Of a DNA stretch of 64,000 bases, positions 43,351-52,148 are shown piece after piece. The notes under the pieces were generated by a model. That model had not been told where the DNA came from and did not search any database. It was given only the letters and a program-made list of their open reading frames with translations. The DNA lies in the NCBI RefSeq assembly GCF_036541405.1, contig NZ_JAZHFS010000011.1:94353-158352 (forward strand), read 5' to 3'. Origin of the DNA: Clostridium_AD frigoriphilum (GTDB lineage Bacteria > Bacillota > Clostridia > Clostridiales > Clostridiaceae). How positions within the stretch are numbered: position 1 is the first letter of the stretch; every line of letters starts with the position of its first letter. The position numbers and the translations under genes were made by a program.

Positions 43351-44700
43351 TTAAAGTCTTTTTTCAAGTTCTGCTTTAATATCTTCATATCCTGCTTTTC
43401 CAAGAAGAGCAAACATATTTTTCTTGTATGCTTCAACTCCTGGTTGATCAAAAGGATTCACGCCTGATAAATATCCGCTTATCGCCAAAGCCTTTTCAAA
43501 AAAGTAAACCATATGTCCAAAATTATATGCACTTAACGCTGGCACGTTTAAAATAATATTAGGTACATCTCCATCATTATGAGCAAGTACTGTTCCCTCA
43601 AAAGCTTTTTTATTAACAAAGTCCATAGTTTTACCTGCTAGAAAGTTTAATCCATCTAAATCTCCGCTTTCCTTATTTACTACAACTTCTCTTCTTGGCT
43701 TTTCAACATTTATAACTGTTTCAAATATGTTTCTTACGCCTTCTTGAATATATTGTCCCATAGAATGTAGATCTGTAGAAAAATTAACGGATGCTGGGAA
43801 TATTCCTTTTTGATCTTTTCCTTCACTTTCACCACAAAGTTGTTTCCACCACTCACCGAAGTATTGAAGTGCTGGCTCATAGTTTACTAAAATTTCTGTA
43901 ACTTTGCCTTTTCTATATAATGCATTTCTAGCTGCTGCATATTTATAACAATCATTTTTGTTTATATCGTCGTCGTTATATATTTCTCTTGCATCTGCTG
44001 CACCCTTCATCATCTCATCAATATTAATTCCTGCTGCTGCTATTGGTAAAAGACCTACTGCTGTTAGTACTGAGAATCTTCCTCCTATATCATCTGGAAT
44101 TACAAAAGTTTCATACCCTGCTACATCTGCTGATTTTTTTAGGGCTCCACGAGCCTTATCAGTAGTCGCAAAAATTCTTTCTTTTGCTCCTTCTTTTCCG
44201 TATTTTTTCTCTAATAACTCTTTGAATATTCTAAAAGCAATAGCTGGCTCTGTTGTAGTTCCAGATTTTGATATTATATTTACAGAAAAATCTTTTCCTT
44301 CTATAACATCAATTAAATCTGCCATATATGTAGAACTTATATTATTTCCAGCAAAATATATTGCAGGAGATTTTCTTTTATCACTTGATAAACTATTATG
44401 AAAGCTATGGCATAATGTTTCTATAGCTGCTCTAGCTCCTAGATATGATCCACCTATTCCAATTACTATTAGAATTTCAGAATTACCTTTTATTTTTTCT
44501 GCTGCTTTTTTTATTCTTGCAAATTCAGCTTTGTCATAATTTACAGGAAGGTCTATCCATCCTAAAAAATCACTTCCTGCACCTGTTTTTTCTGTTAACA
44601 TTTTGTGTGCAGTAGACACCATTGGTTGAAGATAAGATATTTCATGTTCATTTAAATATGGAACTGTTTTGCTTAGATCTAAAGATAAAACTTTTTCCAT
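43351..44700 (-). CDS. pgi: Glucose-6-phosphate isomerase
   Basis: 449 aa, the usual length for the Firmicutes form. Phosphosugar isomerase domains with VIGIGGSYLGARAAIE, ISKSGTTTEPAIAFR, GGRFSVLTAVGLLP and the C-terminal NPFDQPGVEAYKKNMFALL. It interconverts glucose-6-phosphate and fructose-6-phosphate in glycolysis. Confidence 0.98.
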   Translation of the reverse strand: MEKVLSLDLSKTVPYLNEHEISYLQPMVSTAHKMLTEKTGAGSDFLGWIDLPVNYDKAEFARIKKAAEKIKGNSEILIVIGIGGSYLGARAAIETLCHSFHNSLSSDKRKSPAIYFAGNNISSTYMADLIDVIEGKDFSVNIISKSGTTTEPAIAFRIFKELLEKKYGKEGAKERIFATTDKARGALKKSADVAGYETFVIPDDIGGRFSVLTAVGLLPIAAAGINIDEMMKGAADAREIYNDDDINKNDCYKYAAARNALYRKGKVTEILVNYEPALQYFGEWWKQLCGESEGKDQKGIFPASVNFSTDLHSMGQYIQEGVRNIFETVINVEKPRREVVVNKESGDLDGLNFLAGKTMDFVNKKAFEGTVLAHNDGDVPNIILNVPALSAYNFGHMVYFFEKALAISGYLSGVNPFDQPGVEAYKKNMFALLGKAGYEDIKAELEKRL

Positions 44701-44975
44701 TAATATTCCTCCTTATTTATATCTGATGCAAAATAATTATTAATTGATTTACTCCTCGCATTTACCTATTTTAGATATAAATACAAGCTATCTTTCATTA
44801 TATCATTTTGTAAAACAACATAAAATAATTTTAGTTTATTCAAGGATATAAATCAAGTTTTTAAATAAAATTTAGTATTTTTAACAAAATATGTTTTATA
44901 AAATTAAATATATTAAGTACCTACTTGTGTTAGGCCGCATATATTGAATTATATTAATATATGAGGTGTGATTTT

Positions 44976-46256
44976 TTGATTATTCATGTTGTTAAAAATG
45001 GAGAAAGCTTATATGGTATTTCGAAATTATATGGAGTTCCATACAATAAAATTGCTGATGATAATGAACTTACAAACCCAAATGAACTTGTGGTAGGACA
45101 AACACTTGTAATATTACAAGGTACTCGTAAACACAGAATTCTTCCTGGTCAATCTCTTTATAGCATAGCTAAAGCCTATGGCACAACTATTGCAGATTTA
45201 TATGCTTCAAATCCTATCCTTAATAGTTCTATTATAATTTACCCTGGTCAGATTATTAATATACCACCATCAACACAAAAATTAGGTTCTATCGAAGTTA
45301 ATGCTTATGCTCTTCCCGGTACAGATATGGATGTTCTTGAAAAAACTCTTCCAAACCTAACATACCTAAGTATATTTAGTTACCAAGTACAACCTAACGG
45401 AACGCTAAAAGGCATAAATGACGTTCCTTTAATTGAGGCTGCTAGAAAAGCTAAGGTAGCTCCTATGATGGTTATTACAAATCTAAAAGAAGGTGGTGGA
45501 TTTGATAGTAACCTTGCTCATACCATACTCACAAATAAAACCGTACAAAATGAATTGTTTAATAACATAATGGCTACATTAAAGGATAAAAATTATTATG
45601 GATTAGATATAGATTTAGAATACATCTTCCCAAAAGATAGAGAAAACTACAACACCTTTCTACGAAGAGCTGTAACTACCCTAAGGCCCTTAGGCTATCC
45701 GGTTACTACAGCCCTAGCACCTAAACCATCTGGTGATATAAAAGGCTTACTGTATGAAGCTCACGATTACCCTGTTCATGGAGCTCTCGCAAACCATGTT
45801 ATACTGATGACTTACGAATGGGGATACACTGCCGGTCCACCACTTGCAGTTTCTCCAATTAACGAAGTAAAAAAAATTCTTGATTATGCTGTAACCGTAA
45901 TTCCAAGTAAAAAGATTTTTATGGGAATACCTAATTATGGTTATGATTGGACACTACCGTATGTAAAAGGCACTAAAGCTACTGCACTTGGCAATGTGGA
46001 AGCGGTAGATCTTGCAAGGAAAGTATTTGCATCTATTAAATATGACTATACTTCCCAGGCTCCATTTTTTAATTACTACGACGCTAACAAAAAAGAACAT
46101 GTAGTTTGGTTTGAAGATGCCAGAAGTATGAATGCTAAGCTTAAGACCGCTGCGAAATACAATCTAGGTGGGGTAAGTTATTGGACAATCGGAAAATATT
46201 TTCCTCAAGCGTGGTTAGTTCAAAACTCACTGTTCAACATTAAGAAATTACTCTAA
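44976..46256 (+). CDS. LysM-GH18 spore cortex/peptidoglycan hydrolase (YaaH/SleL-like)
   Basis: 426 aa from a TTG start at 44976, chosen because GAGGTG sits 7 bp upstream; the in-frame ATG at 44961 overlaps that site. Two LysM domains (about 2-46 and 50-95: VKNGESLYGISKLYGVPYNK; ILPGQSLYSIAKAYGTTI) precede a GH18 domain with the catalytic DLDIEY-type motif seen here as YGLDIDLEYI. Proteins of this design (SleL, YaaH) cleave N-acetylglucosaminyl bonds in spore cortex during germination. No signal peptide, as is common for these spore proteins. Confidence 0.93.
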   Translation: MIIHVVKNGESLYGISKLYGVPYNKIADDNELTNPNELVVGQTLVILQGTRKHRILPGQSLYSIAKAYGTTIADLYASNPILNSSIIIYPGQIINIPPSTQKLGSIEVNAYALPGTDMDVLEKTLPNLTYLSIFSYQVQPNGTLKGINDVPLIEAARKAKVAPMMVITNLKEGGGFDSNLAHTILTNKTVQNELFNNIMATLKDKNYYGLDIDLEYIFPKDRENYNTFLRRAVTTLRPLGYPVTTALAPKPSGDIKGLLYEAHDYPVHGALANHVILMTYEWGYTAGPPLAVSPINEVKKILDYAVTVIPSKKIFMGIPNYGYDWTLPYVKGTKATALGNVEAVDLARKVFASIKYDYTSQAPFFNYYDANKKEHVVWFEDARSMNAKLKTAAKYNLGGVSYWTIGKYFPQAWLVQNSLFNIKKLL

Positions 46257-46261
46257 CAACA

Positions 46262-46306
46262 TAAAAAGGTATGATAAATTATCAATTTATCATACCTTTT
46301 TATGTA
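46262..46306. terminator. Bidirectional terminator
   Basis: Perfect long hairpin AAAAAGGTATGATAAATT/AATTTATCATACCTTTTT between the LysM gene and the convergent small gene. Confidence 0.85.
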
Positions 46307-46315
46307 AAAATTATT

Positions 46316-46498
46316 TTAAATAACTTTTTCAGCTAACAAATCTAAATCTCTAAAACGTTGTTTTAAATTCATCTTAAAATTATCATCTATATTAATTATA
46401 TCTTCTTTTTTATAATATTTAATTTTTTCTAAAACTTTACTTTGATTTATATATTTATATATAGCCATACTTAACTTAACACTTTTTATATTATTCAT
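46316..46498 (-). CDS. Small hypothetical protein, 60 aa
   Basis: The ATG at 46498 has GGAGG 9 bp upstream; a longer frame to 46507 overlaps that site. Lys/Ile-rich and helical (NNIKSVKLSMAIYKYINQSK), no membrane span, not recognised. It is convergent with the LysM gene and shares its terminator. Confidence 0.6.
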   Translation of the reverse strand: MNNIKSVKLSMAIYKYINQSKVLEKIKYYKKEDIINIDDNFKMNLKQRFRDLDLLAEKVI

Positions 46499-46682
46499 AT
46501 ATACCATCCTCCGAAAAAATAATTCTTACATGAAATCTATCTTATACACTTATTATACACTAAATTACATCAAACGACAAATTATTTGACATTTTTTTAA
46601 ATTTTATTTATATATTCGACATTATTCAAAAAAATTAGTATATACTCATTTATATTAATATAGTTAAGTTAAGTTTAATATA

Positions 46683-46719
46683 AAAACAGATGAGAATAAT
46701 TTATTCTCATCTGTTTTAT
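46683..46719 (-). terminator. Terminator after the first DUF1646 gene
   Basis: AAACAGATGAGAATAA/TTATTCTCATCTGTTT hairpin, 19 bp past the stop, with a T run leftward. Confidence 0.8.
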
Positions 46720-46737
46720 TAGAAATTGTTAAATAAT

Positions 46738-47760
46738 TTATATTACAAACAAAACAACGTAGTATATAGCCATCATAATAAGTCCTAACGGAACCCCCAA
46801 TTTAATCCATTCGCTACTTGTAATTTTTAATTTACCAGCAGAAATAATATTAGGTATATTACCTGGAATCATCATTCCTCCACTAATAAGCAATCCAAGA
46901 AGCACAGCTTCAACTTGTACTTGTGACATTTTAACACTTATTTCTGCAGCTGCAAGTGTTGCATTATCTAATACTGCTGAAGACATATTAACCCAATATA
47001 AATAATGATAATCTAGAGTTATTATATATTTATCAATTATTGGTCTAAATCCTTCTCCAAGTAACTCTAATGCTATTATGAATAAGAAAATTTTAATTGC
47101 TCTTATAAAAATCAATTTATTTGTTTCATCTTCAAGTTCTTCATCATCATTTACTGTTTTAGTTTTGTCTAGAGAAGCATACAACGCTCCAATAATACCA
47201 AGTATCAATATACCGGGGATAATATAAATACCAAGCCTATGTAAAAGGTCCCAAAAACCCAAACCAAGTTTAGCAACTACAATTGTGGATAATGGCTCAC
47301 CTATTGGAGTTAATATTGACCCAATTCCAATTGAAAAACAAGAAATTATGTTAATATTTATTTTATTTTTTCTACTAACTGGAAGTATACTAACTATCTC
47401 TACTAATAGAAGGGCAGCTATAATTGCTGTTATTACACTTGATAAAAGCCCTATAATTACTACTAACAAAAACACAAAAATCCTTAATGGAATACGATTT
47501 AAAACATGCTCTAATCCTATTTTTATAGGGTTATTAAATGCTTTGAATAAAAATCCACCTATTAATACAGCAAAGGCTATAAAATACATGAATTTATTTT
47601 GCGCAATACTAAGTAAAAATGTTTTGTTTAATACACCCGAAGTAATAGAAGCTAATAATCCAATAGTAAATAAAAAAACTTCTAGATTACCTTCTACTTT
47701 TTTTGATATAAGTGGTAACACGAAGGTTACTACTAAAAGAATAATTAATATAAAAAGCAT
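46738..47760 (-). CDS. DUF1646 family membrane transporter (copy 1)
   Basis: 340 aa from the ATG at 47760, which has AAAGGAC at good distance (frame is open to 47799 but without a site). About ten transmembrane helices. Conserved family stretches: GGFLFKAFNNP, SVITAIIAALLLVEIVSILP, TPIGEPLSTIVVAKLG, SSAVLDNATLAAAEISVKMS and MIPGNIPNIISAGKLKI. DUF1646 proteins belong to the ArsB/NhaD superfamily and are thought to move sodium or another cation. Its neighbour at 47989 is a close paralogue, a local duplication. Confidence 0.85.
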   Translation of the reverse strand: MLFILIILLVVTFVLPLISKKVEGNLEVFLFTIGLLASITSGVLNKTFLLSIAQNKFMYFIAFAVLIGGFLFKAFNNPIKIGLEHVLNRIPLRIFVFLLVVIIGLLSSVITAIIAALLLVEIVSILPVSRKNKININIISCFSIGIGSILTPIGEPLSTIVVAKLGLGFWDLLHRLGIYIIPGILILGIIGALYASLDKTKTVNDDEELEDETNKLIFIRAIKIFLFIIALELLGEGFRPIIDKYIITLDYHYLYWVNMSSAVLDNATLAAAEISVKMSQVQVEAVLLGLLISGGMMIPGNIPNIISAGKLKITSSEWIKLGVPLGLIMMAIYYVVLFVI

Positions 47761-47793
47761 TATTATCACGTCCTTTTGTAAAAAGTTATAATG

Positions 47794-47864
47794 AATCAAA
47801 CATTAGCTTGTCCAACTGTTAAAATATTATATAAAATTATACCATAAAATTTATATTAATTCAA
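47794..47864 (-). promoter_or_regulatory. Promoter and conserved leader block of DUF1646 copy 1
   Basis: Promoter TTGAAT (47859-47864), 17-bp spacer, TATAAT (47836-47841). About 15 nt into the transcript lies AACAGTTGGACAAGCTAATG (with GTTTGATT after it), nearly the same block as in front of copy 2 (49196-49225). No long terminator separates it from the start codon. DUF1646 genes are known targets of a sodium-sensing riboswitch; whether this short leader is one needs an RNA-model search. Confidence 0.6.
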
Positions 47865-47904
47865 TTTTCACACATAGAATTAGTCGAGCAATAGCCTGTG
47901 ATTA

Positions 47905-47929
47905 GGGTCTTAATATAAATTAAGACCCT
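47905..47929 (-). terminator. Terminator after the second DUF1646 gene
   Basis: GGGTCTTAAT/ATTAAGACCC hairpin between the two paralogues. Confidence 0.8.
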
Positions 47930-47988
47930 CCATTTACACTAATATATATATTAGCACAAATGAATGGTCTTTTTAAATACAAAAATCA

Positions 47989-49011
47989 CTAAACTACAAA
48001 TAAAATAACATAATATATTAACATAATAGAAATTCCGATTGGAGCCCCTACCTTAATCCACTCTTTACTTGTAATTTTTAATTTACCAGCAGAAATAATA
48101 TTTGGTATATTACCTGGAATCATTATTCCTCCACTGACAAGCAATCCTATTAGCACAGCCCTAATTTGTTCTGGTGACATTTTAACACTTATTTCCGCTG
48201 CAGCAAGTGTTGCATTATCTAATACTGCTGAGGACATATTAACCCAGTACAAATAACGAGTATCAAGTGGTAATATATAAGCCTCAATTATTGGTTTAAA
48301 TCCTTCTCCAAGTAGCTCCAATGCAATAATGAATAGGAAAATTTTAATTGCCCTTATAATGATCAATTTGTTTGTTTCGCCTATAACAATTTCTTCATCG
48401 TTATCTGCTTTACCCTTTTCCTTTGATCCATAAGCTGCTCCCATAATTCCAAGTATTATTATACCAGGAATAATATAAATACCAAGTTGATCTAAAAGCG
48501 ACCAAAAATTCAAACCAAGCCTAGAAACTACAATTGTAGATAATGGCTCCCCTATTGGGGTTAATATCGCACCTAGTCCAATTGAAAAACAAGCAATTAT
48601 ATTAATATTTATTTTATTTTTTCTGCTAATTGGGAGTATACTAACTATTTCTACTAATAGAAGGGCAGCTATAATTGCTGTTATTACGCTTGACAAAAGC
48701 CCTATAATTACTATTAATAAAAATATAAAAATTCTTAATGGAATACGTTTTAGAATATGTTCTAATGCTTTGTTTATATGGGTAGTTAGTGTTTTGAACA
48801 AAAATCCACCTATTAATACAGCAAAAGCTATAAAATACATGAATTTATTTTGAGCAATACTTAGTAAAAATGTTTTGTTTATTACACCGGAAGTAACAGC
48901 TGCTAATACCCCAATAGTAAAAAGAAAAATTTCAAGATTTGCTTCTACTTTTTTCGATACAATTGGTAATATAAAAGTTATTGCTAAAAGAAAAATTAGT
49001 ATATAAATCAT
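47989..49011 (-). CDS. DUF1646 family membrane transporter (copy 2)
   Basis: 340 aa from the ATG at 49011 (AAAAGGAC upstream; the GTG at 49020 is too close to it). Same topology and motifs as copy 1, largely identical through the first 160 residues and the C-terminal third, with the cytosolic loop (about 200-215) most different. Each copy has its own promoter and terminator, so they are a duplication of whole units. Confidence 0.85.
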   Translation of the reverse strand: MIYILIFLLAITFILPIVSKKVEANLEIFLFTIGVLAAVTSGVINKTFLLSIAQNKFMYFIAFAVLIGGFLFKTLTTHINKALEHILKRIPLRIFIFLLIVIIGLLSSVITAIIAALLLVEIVSILPISRKNKININIIACFSIGLGAILTPIGEPLSTIVVSRLGLNFWSLLDQLGIYIIPGIIILGIMGAAYGSKEKGKADNDEEIVIGETNKLIIIRAIKIFLFIIALELLGEGFKPIIEAYILPLDTRYLYWVNMSSAVLDNATLAAAEISVKMSPEQIRAVLIGLLVSGGIMIPGNIPNIISAGKLKITSKEWIKVGAPIGISIMLIYYVILFVV

Positions 49012-49145
49012 AATTATCACGTCCTTTTGTTATTGTAAATTATATTGAATTAGATCCGAATTACTATTTTTATATTATCCCATTCCAAAATTAGTAATAT
49101 GCAATGGACTATGTTTTAAACATTATGAAGACAAAAAATAATAGA

Positions 49146-49173
49146 GTGGGATACTCAAATAAGAGTTTCCCAC
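49146..49173 (-). terminator. Leader terminator in front of DUF1646 copy 2
   Basis: GTGGGAAACTC/GAGTATCCCAC hairpin (minus strand) with a TCTATTATTTTTTG tail, lying between the promoter and the start codon. It suggests attenuation, not the end of a gene. Confidence 0.7.
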
Positions 49174-49195
49174 CCTAGAAACAAATTTTTCTCGG

Positions 49196-49268
49196 AATCA
49201 AACGTTAGTTTGTCCAACCGCTAACTATATTATAATTAAACTATATCATATATTTTATATTAACTCAA
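49196..49268 (-). promoter_or_regulatory. Promoter and conserved leader block of DUF1646 copy 2
   Basis: Promoter TTGAGT (49263-49268), 17-bp spacer, TATAGT (49240-49245). Then GTTAGCGGTTGGACAAACTA (with ACGTTTGATT after it), matching the copy 1 block; GTTAG and CTAAC can pair around it. The block is followed by the leader terminator at 49146-49173 and about 135 nt of further leader. Arrangement is riboswitch-like. Confidence 0.6.
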
Positions 49269-49341
49269 CTGTATTTAATACAAGAATTTAGTCAGTACAT
49301 ATTTAATGTCACTGTTATCCTACCCTAAATAAATAAACATG

Positions 49342-49371
49342 TTGAAAGTACAAGTATCCATAGCTTATAAT
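49342..49371 (+). promoter_or_regulatory. Promoter of the DUF475 gene
   Basis: TTGAAA, 18-bp spacer, TATAAT, 46 bp before the ATG. Confidence 0.6.
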
Positions 49372-49417
49372 ACATAAGTATAAACAACTATTTAATTTTG
49401 GAAGGAGTTTTGTCTAA

Positions 49418-50350
49418 ATGGGATTTATGTCCATACTATTTATCATAATAGGTCTATGTGTATTCGAAATAGTGTCCAGCATCGATAATGCTGTAATAAA
49501 CGCAGAAGTTCTTGGAACCATGTCTGAAAAAGCAAAGAAATGGTTTCTGTTCTACGGTATATTGTTTGCAGTATTTATTGTAAGAGGCATGTTGCCATGG
49601 ATTATAGTCTGGGTAACTAATCCAGGACTCGGTCCCATAGGAGCTCTTACTGCCACATTTTCAAATGATCCACACATAAAAGAATCATTTGAACTTTCCA
49701 CACCTATTCTGATGCTTGGAGGAGGAGTATTTTTATTATTCCTATTTCTTCATTGGTTATTTATTGAAGATAAGCACTTTGGACTTCCAGGTGAAGAATT
49801 CTTTGTTAAACACGGCGCATGGTTTTATGCAATAGTTTCTGTGATTTTAGTTGTAATTGTTGCATTAGCTTTGAAACATAATTCAGTATTGGCACTCTCT
49901 GCTGTAATCGGATCTTCTGCATTTTTTATTACTGATGGATTTAAGAAGAACGCAGAATCAAACGAACAACAATTATTGAGTAATACAAGTGGGATGTCTG
50001 ACATTAGTAAGATATTATATTTAGAAATAATTGATATGACCTTTTCCATTGATGGGGTATTAGGCGCTTTTGCATTTACAACCTCAGTACCACTAATAAT
50101 TTTGGGAAATGGCCTCGGAGCTATTGTTGTAAGGCAACTAACCATGGGGAATATAGAAAACATTAAAAAGTATATTTTTCTTAAGAATGGAGCAATGTAT
50201 TCAATACTATGTCTTGGTGTAGTGATGATACTTGAAGGATTTAAAATAGAAATACCAGAATATATTACACCTTTAGTCACAATACTAATAATATTATTCT
50301 TTTTCTTTAAATCAAAAATTTATGCTAAAAACAATCTGGCATCTGAATAG
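49418..50350 (+). CDS. DUF475 (TerC-like) integral membrane protein
   Basis: 310 aa with eight or nine transmembrane helices. Conserved acids within membrane spans match the TerC/DUF475 superfamily: CVFEIVSSIDNAVINAEVLG near the N-terminus and LEIIDMTFSIDGVLGAFAF in the second half, repeats of a similar motif. GGAAGGAG precedes the ATG. Related TerC proteins handle manganese or tellurite stress; the substrate here is unknown. Divergent from the DUF1646 pair. Confidence 0.88.
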   Translation: MGFMSILFIIIGLCVFEIVSSIDNAVINAEVLGTMSEKAKKWFLFYGILFAVFIVRGMLPWIIVWVTNPGLGPIGALTATFSNDPHIKESFELSTPILMLGGGVFLLFLFLHWLFIEDKHFGLPGEEFFVKHGAWFYAIVSVILVVIVALALKHNSVLALSAVIGSSAFFITDGFKKNAESNEQQLLSNTSGMSDISKILYLEIIDMTFSIDGVLGAFAFTTSVPLIILGNGLGAIVVRQLTMGNIENIKKYIFLKNGAMYSILCLGVVMILEGFKIEIPEYITPLVTILIILFFFFKSKIYAKNNLASE

Positions 50351-50365
50351 GAGAATATTATTTAT

Positions 50366-50420
50366 AAAAAAAGTGGTTATGATGTGCCTTTTTAATAGCA
50401 TACATCATAACCACTTTTAA
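50366..50420. terminator. Bidirectional terminator between DUF475 gene and guaA
   Basis: AAAAGTGGTTATGATGTG/CATCATAACCACTTTT arms around a loop, flanked by A and T runs. Confidence 0.8.
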
Positions 50421-50467
50421 TTCTATTAATATATCTAGGGTTTTCAATGATTCGTTTCCTAAATGAC

Positions 50468-52000
50468 CTATTCCCACTCAATAGTAGAAGGCGGCTTACT
50501 AGTTATATCGTACACAATTCTGTTTACTCCTTTAACTTCATTAACGATTCTACGAGATACAACGTCCAATACCGCATAAGGTATTCTAGCCCAATCTGAA
50601 GTCATTGCATCGGAACTTGTAACAGCTCTTAAAGCTACTGTGTGACAATATGTTCGCTCGTCACCCATAACTCCAACGGACTTAATGTTAGGAAGACATG
50701 CAAAATACTGCCATATGTCCCCTTCAAGTCCAGCTTTAGCTATTTCATCTCTAAAAATTGCATCTGCCTCGCTAGTTATAAATAATTTTTCCTCAGTTAT
50801 TTCTCCAAGTACTCTTATAGCAAGTCCTGGTCCTGGGAACGGTTGTCTCCACACTAAGTGATGTGGTATTCCAATTTCTTCTCCAACAGCTCTAACCTCA
50901 TCTTTAAACAACTCTCTTAAAGGCTCAATTAGTTTAAAGTGCATATCTTTTGGAAGTCCTCCAACATTGTGATGACTTTTTATAGTAGCTGAAGTAGCAG
51001 TACCACTCTCCACTACATCTGGGTATATTGTTCCTTGAACAAGGAAATCTAATTGACCAAGTTTATTTGACTCTTCTTCAAAAACTCTTATAAATTCTTC
51101 TCCAATTATCTTTCTCTTTTTCTCTGGGTCACTTACACCCTTAAGCTTACCAAGGAATCTATCTTTAGCGTTAACTCTTATTATCTTCATATCGAATTCA
51201 CCGTTAAATATGGTTTCAACTTGGTCGCCTTCATCTTTTCTAAGTAAACCATGATCTACAAACACACAAGTTAACTGATCACCAATTGCTTTGTAAACAA
51301 GTACTGCAGCAACTGAAGAATCAACTCCACCCGAGAGAGCACAAAGTACTTTTTTATCTCCAACTTGTTCTCTAATAGCCTTAATTTTCTCCTGTGCAAA
51401 AGAAGACATTGACCAATCCCCGTTAACCTGACATACATCATATAAGAACTTTCTAATCATTTCTTCACCAAAGAGAGTATGTTTTACTTCTGGATGAAAT
51501 TGAACTCCATAAAGTTTTTTAGAAACATTTGCCATAGCAGCTACTGGACAATGTTTAGAAGTCGCAATAATCTCAAATCCTTTTGGTACTTTAGATATAT
51601 GATCTGTATGACTCATCCAACATTGATTTTCATCTATTCCTTTGAAAATAGTAGCATCTTTATTTAGATCAACTTCTACTTTACCATATTCACGAACTTC
51701 TGATGTTTTAACTTCTCCACCAAATGCTTGTGCCATTAATTGAGCACCATAACATATCCCTAAAATAGGAATACCAAGCTCAAATATTTCTTTTTCAATT
51801 TGTGGAGCACCATCAGCATATACACTATTAGGTCCTCCCGTGAATATTATACCTATCGGATTCATGTTTTTTATTTTTTCAACAGAATATGTATATGGTA
51901 TTATTTCACAATAAACACTATTTTCTCTAACTCTTCTTGCAATAAGTTGATTATATTGACCACCAAAATCAACTACTAAAACTAATTCTCTATTAATCAA
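50468..52000 (-). CDS. guaA: GMP synthase (glutamine-hydrolysing)
   Basis: 510 aa. Glutamine amidotransferase half (TGGPNSVYADGAP; nucleophile Cys in ILGICYGAQLMAQ; QFHPEV), ATP-pyrophosphatase half with SGGVDSSVAAVL, and a dimerisation end DITSKPPSTIEWE. TTG start at 52000 with AGGAGG 8 bp upstream. It turns XMP to GMP. It follows guaB on the same strand; 138 bp separate them, occupied by a tandem repeat. Confidence 0.98.
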   Translation of the reverse strand: MINRELVLVVDFGGQYNQLIARRVRENSVYCEIIPYTYSVEKIKNMNPIGIIFTGGPNSVYADGAPQIEKEIFELGIPILGICYGAQLMAQAFGGEVKTSEVREYGKVEVDLNKDATIFKGIDENQCWMSHTDHISKVPKGFEIIATSKHCPVAAMANVSKKLYGVQFHPEVKHTLFGEEMIRKFLYDVCQVNGDWSMSSFAQEKIKAIREQVGDKKVLCALSGGVDSSVAAVLVYKAIGDQLTCVFVDHGLLRKDEGDQVETIFNGEFDMKIIRVNAKDRFLGKLKGVSDPEKKRKIIGEEFIRVFEEESNKLGQLDFLVQGTIYPDVVESGTATSATIKSHHNVGGLPKDMHFKLIEPLRELFKDEVRAVGEEIGIPHHLVWRQPFPGPGLAIRVLGEITEEKLFITSEADAIFRDEIAKAGLEGDIWQYFACLPNIKSVGVMGDERTYCHTVALRAVTSSDAMTSDWARIPYAVLDVVSRRIVNEVKGVNRIVYDITSKPPSTIEWE

Positions 52001-52070
52001 TGTTTTTCCTCCTGTACATTTAAGGCTTAATTTATCTATTGTTATCTATATTATCTATTAAAGCTATTAA

Positions 52071-52148
52071 TCATCTATATTAGCAGTTAATTATCTATTC
52101 TAGCTATTTTCATCTATACTAGCAGTTAATTATCTATTCTAGCTATTT
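52071..52148. repeat. 39-bp tandem repeat between guaB and guaA
   Basis: Two copies, 39 bp each, of TCATCTATA(T/C)TAGCAGTTAA followed by TTATCTATTCTAGCTATTT; further TTATCTAT half-units continue to 52030. The second copy overlaps the guaB stop codon. On the transcript the unit is AU-rich with TAG triplets. Looks like slippage growth; no known function. Confidence 0.8.
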
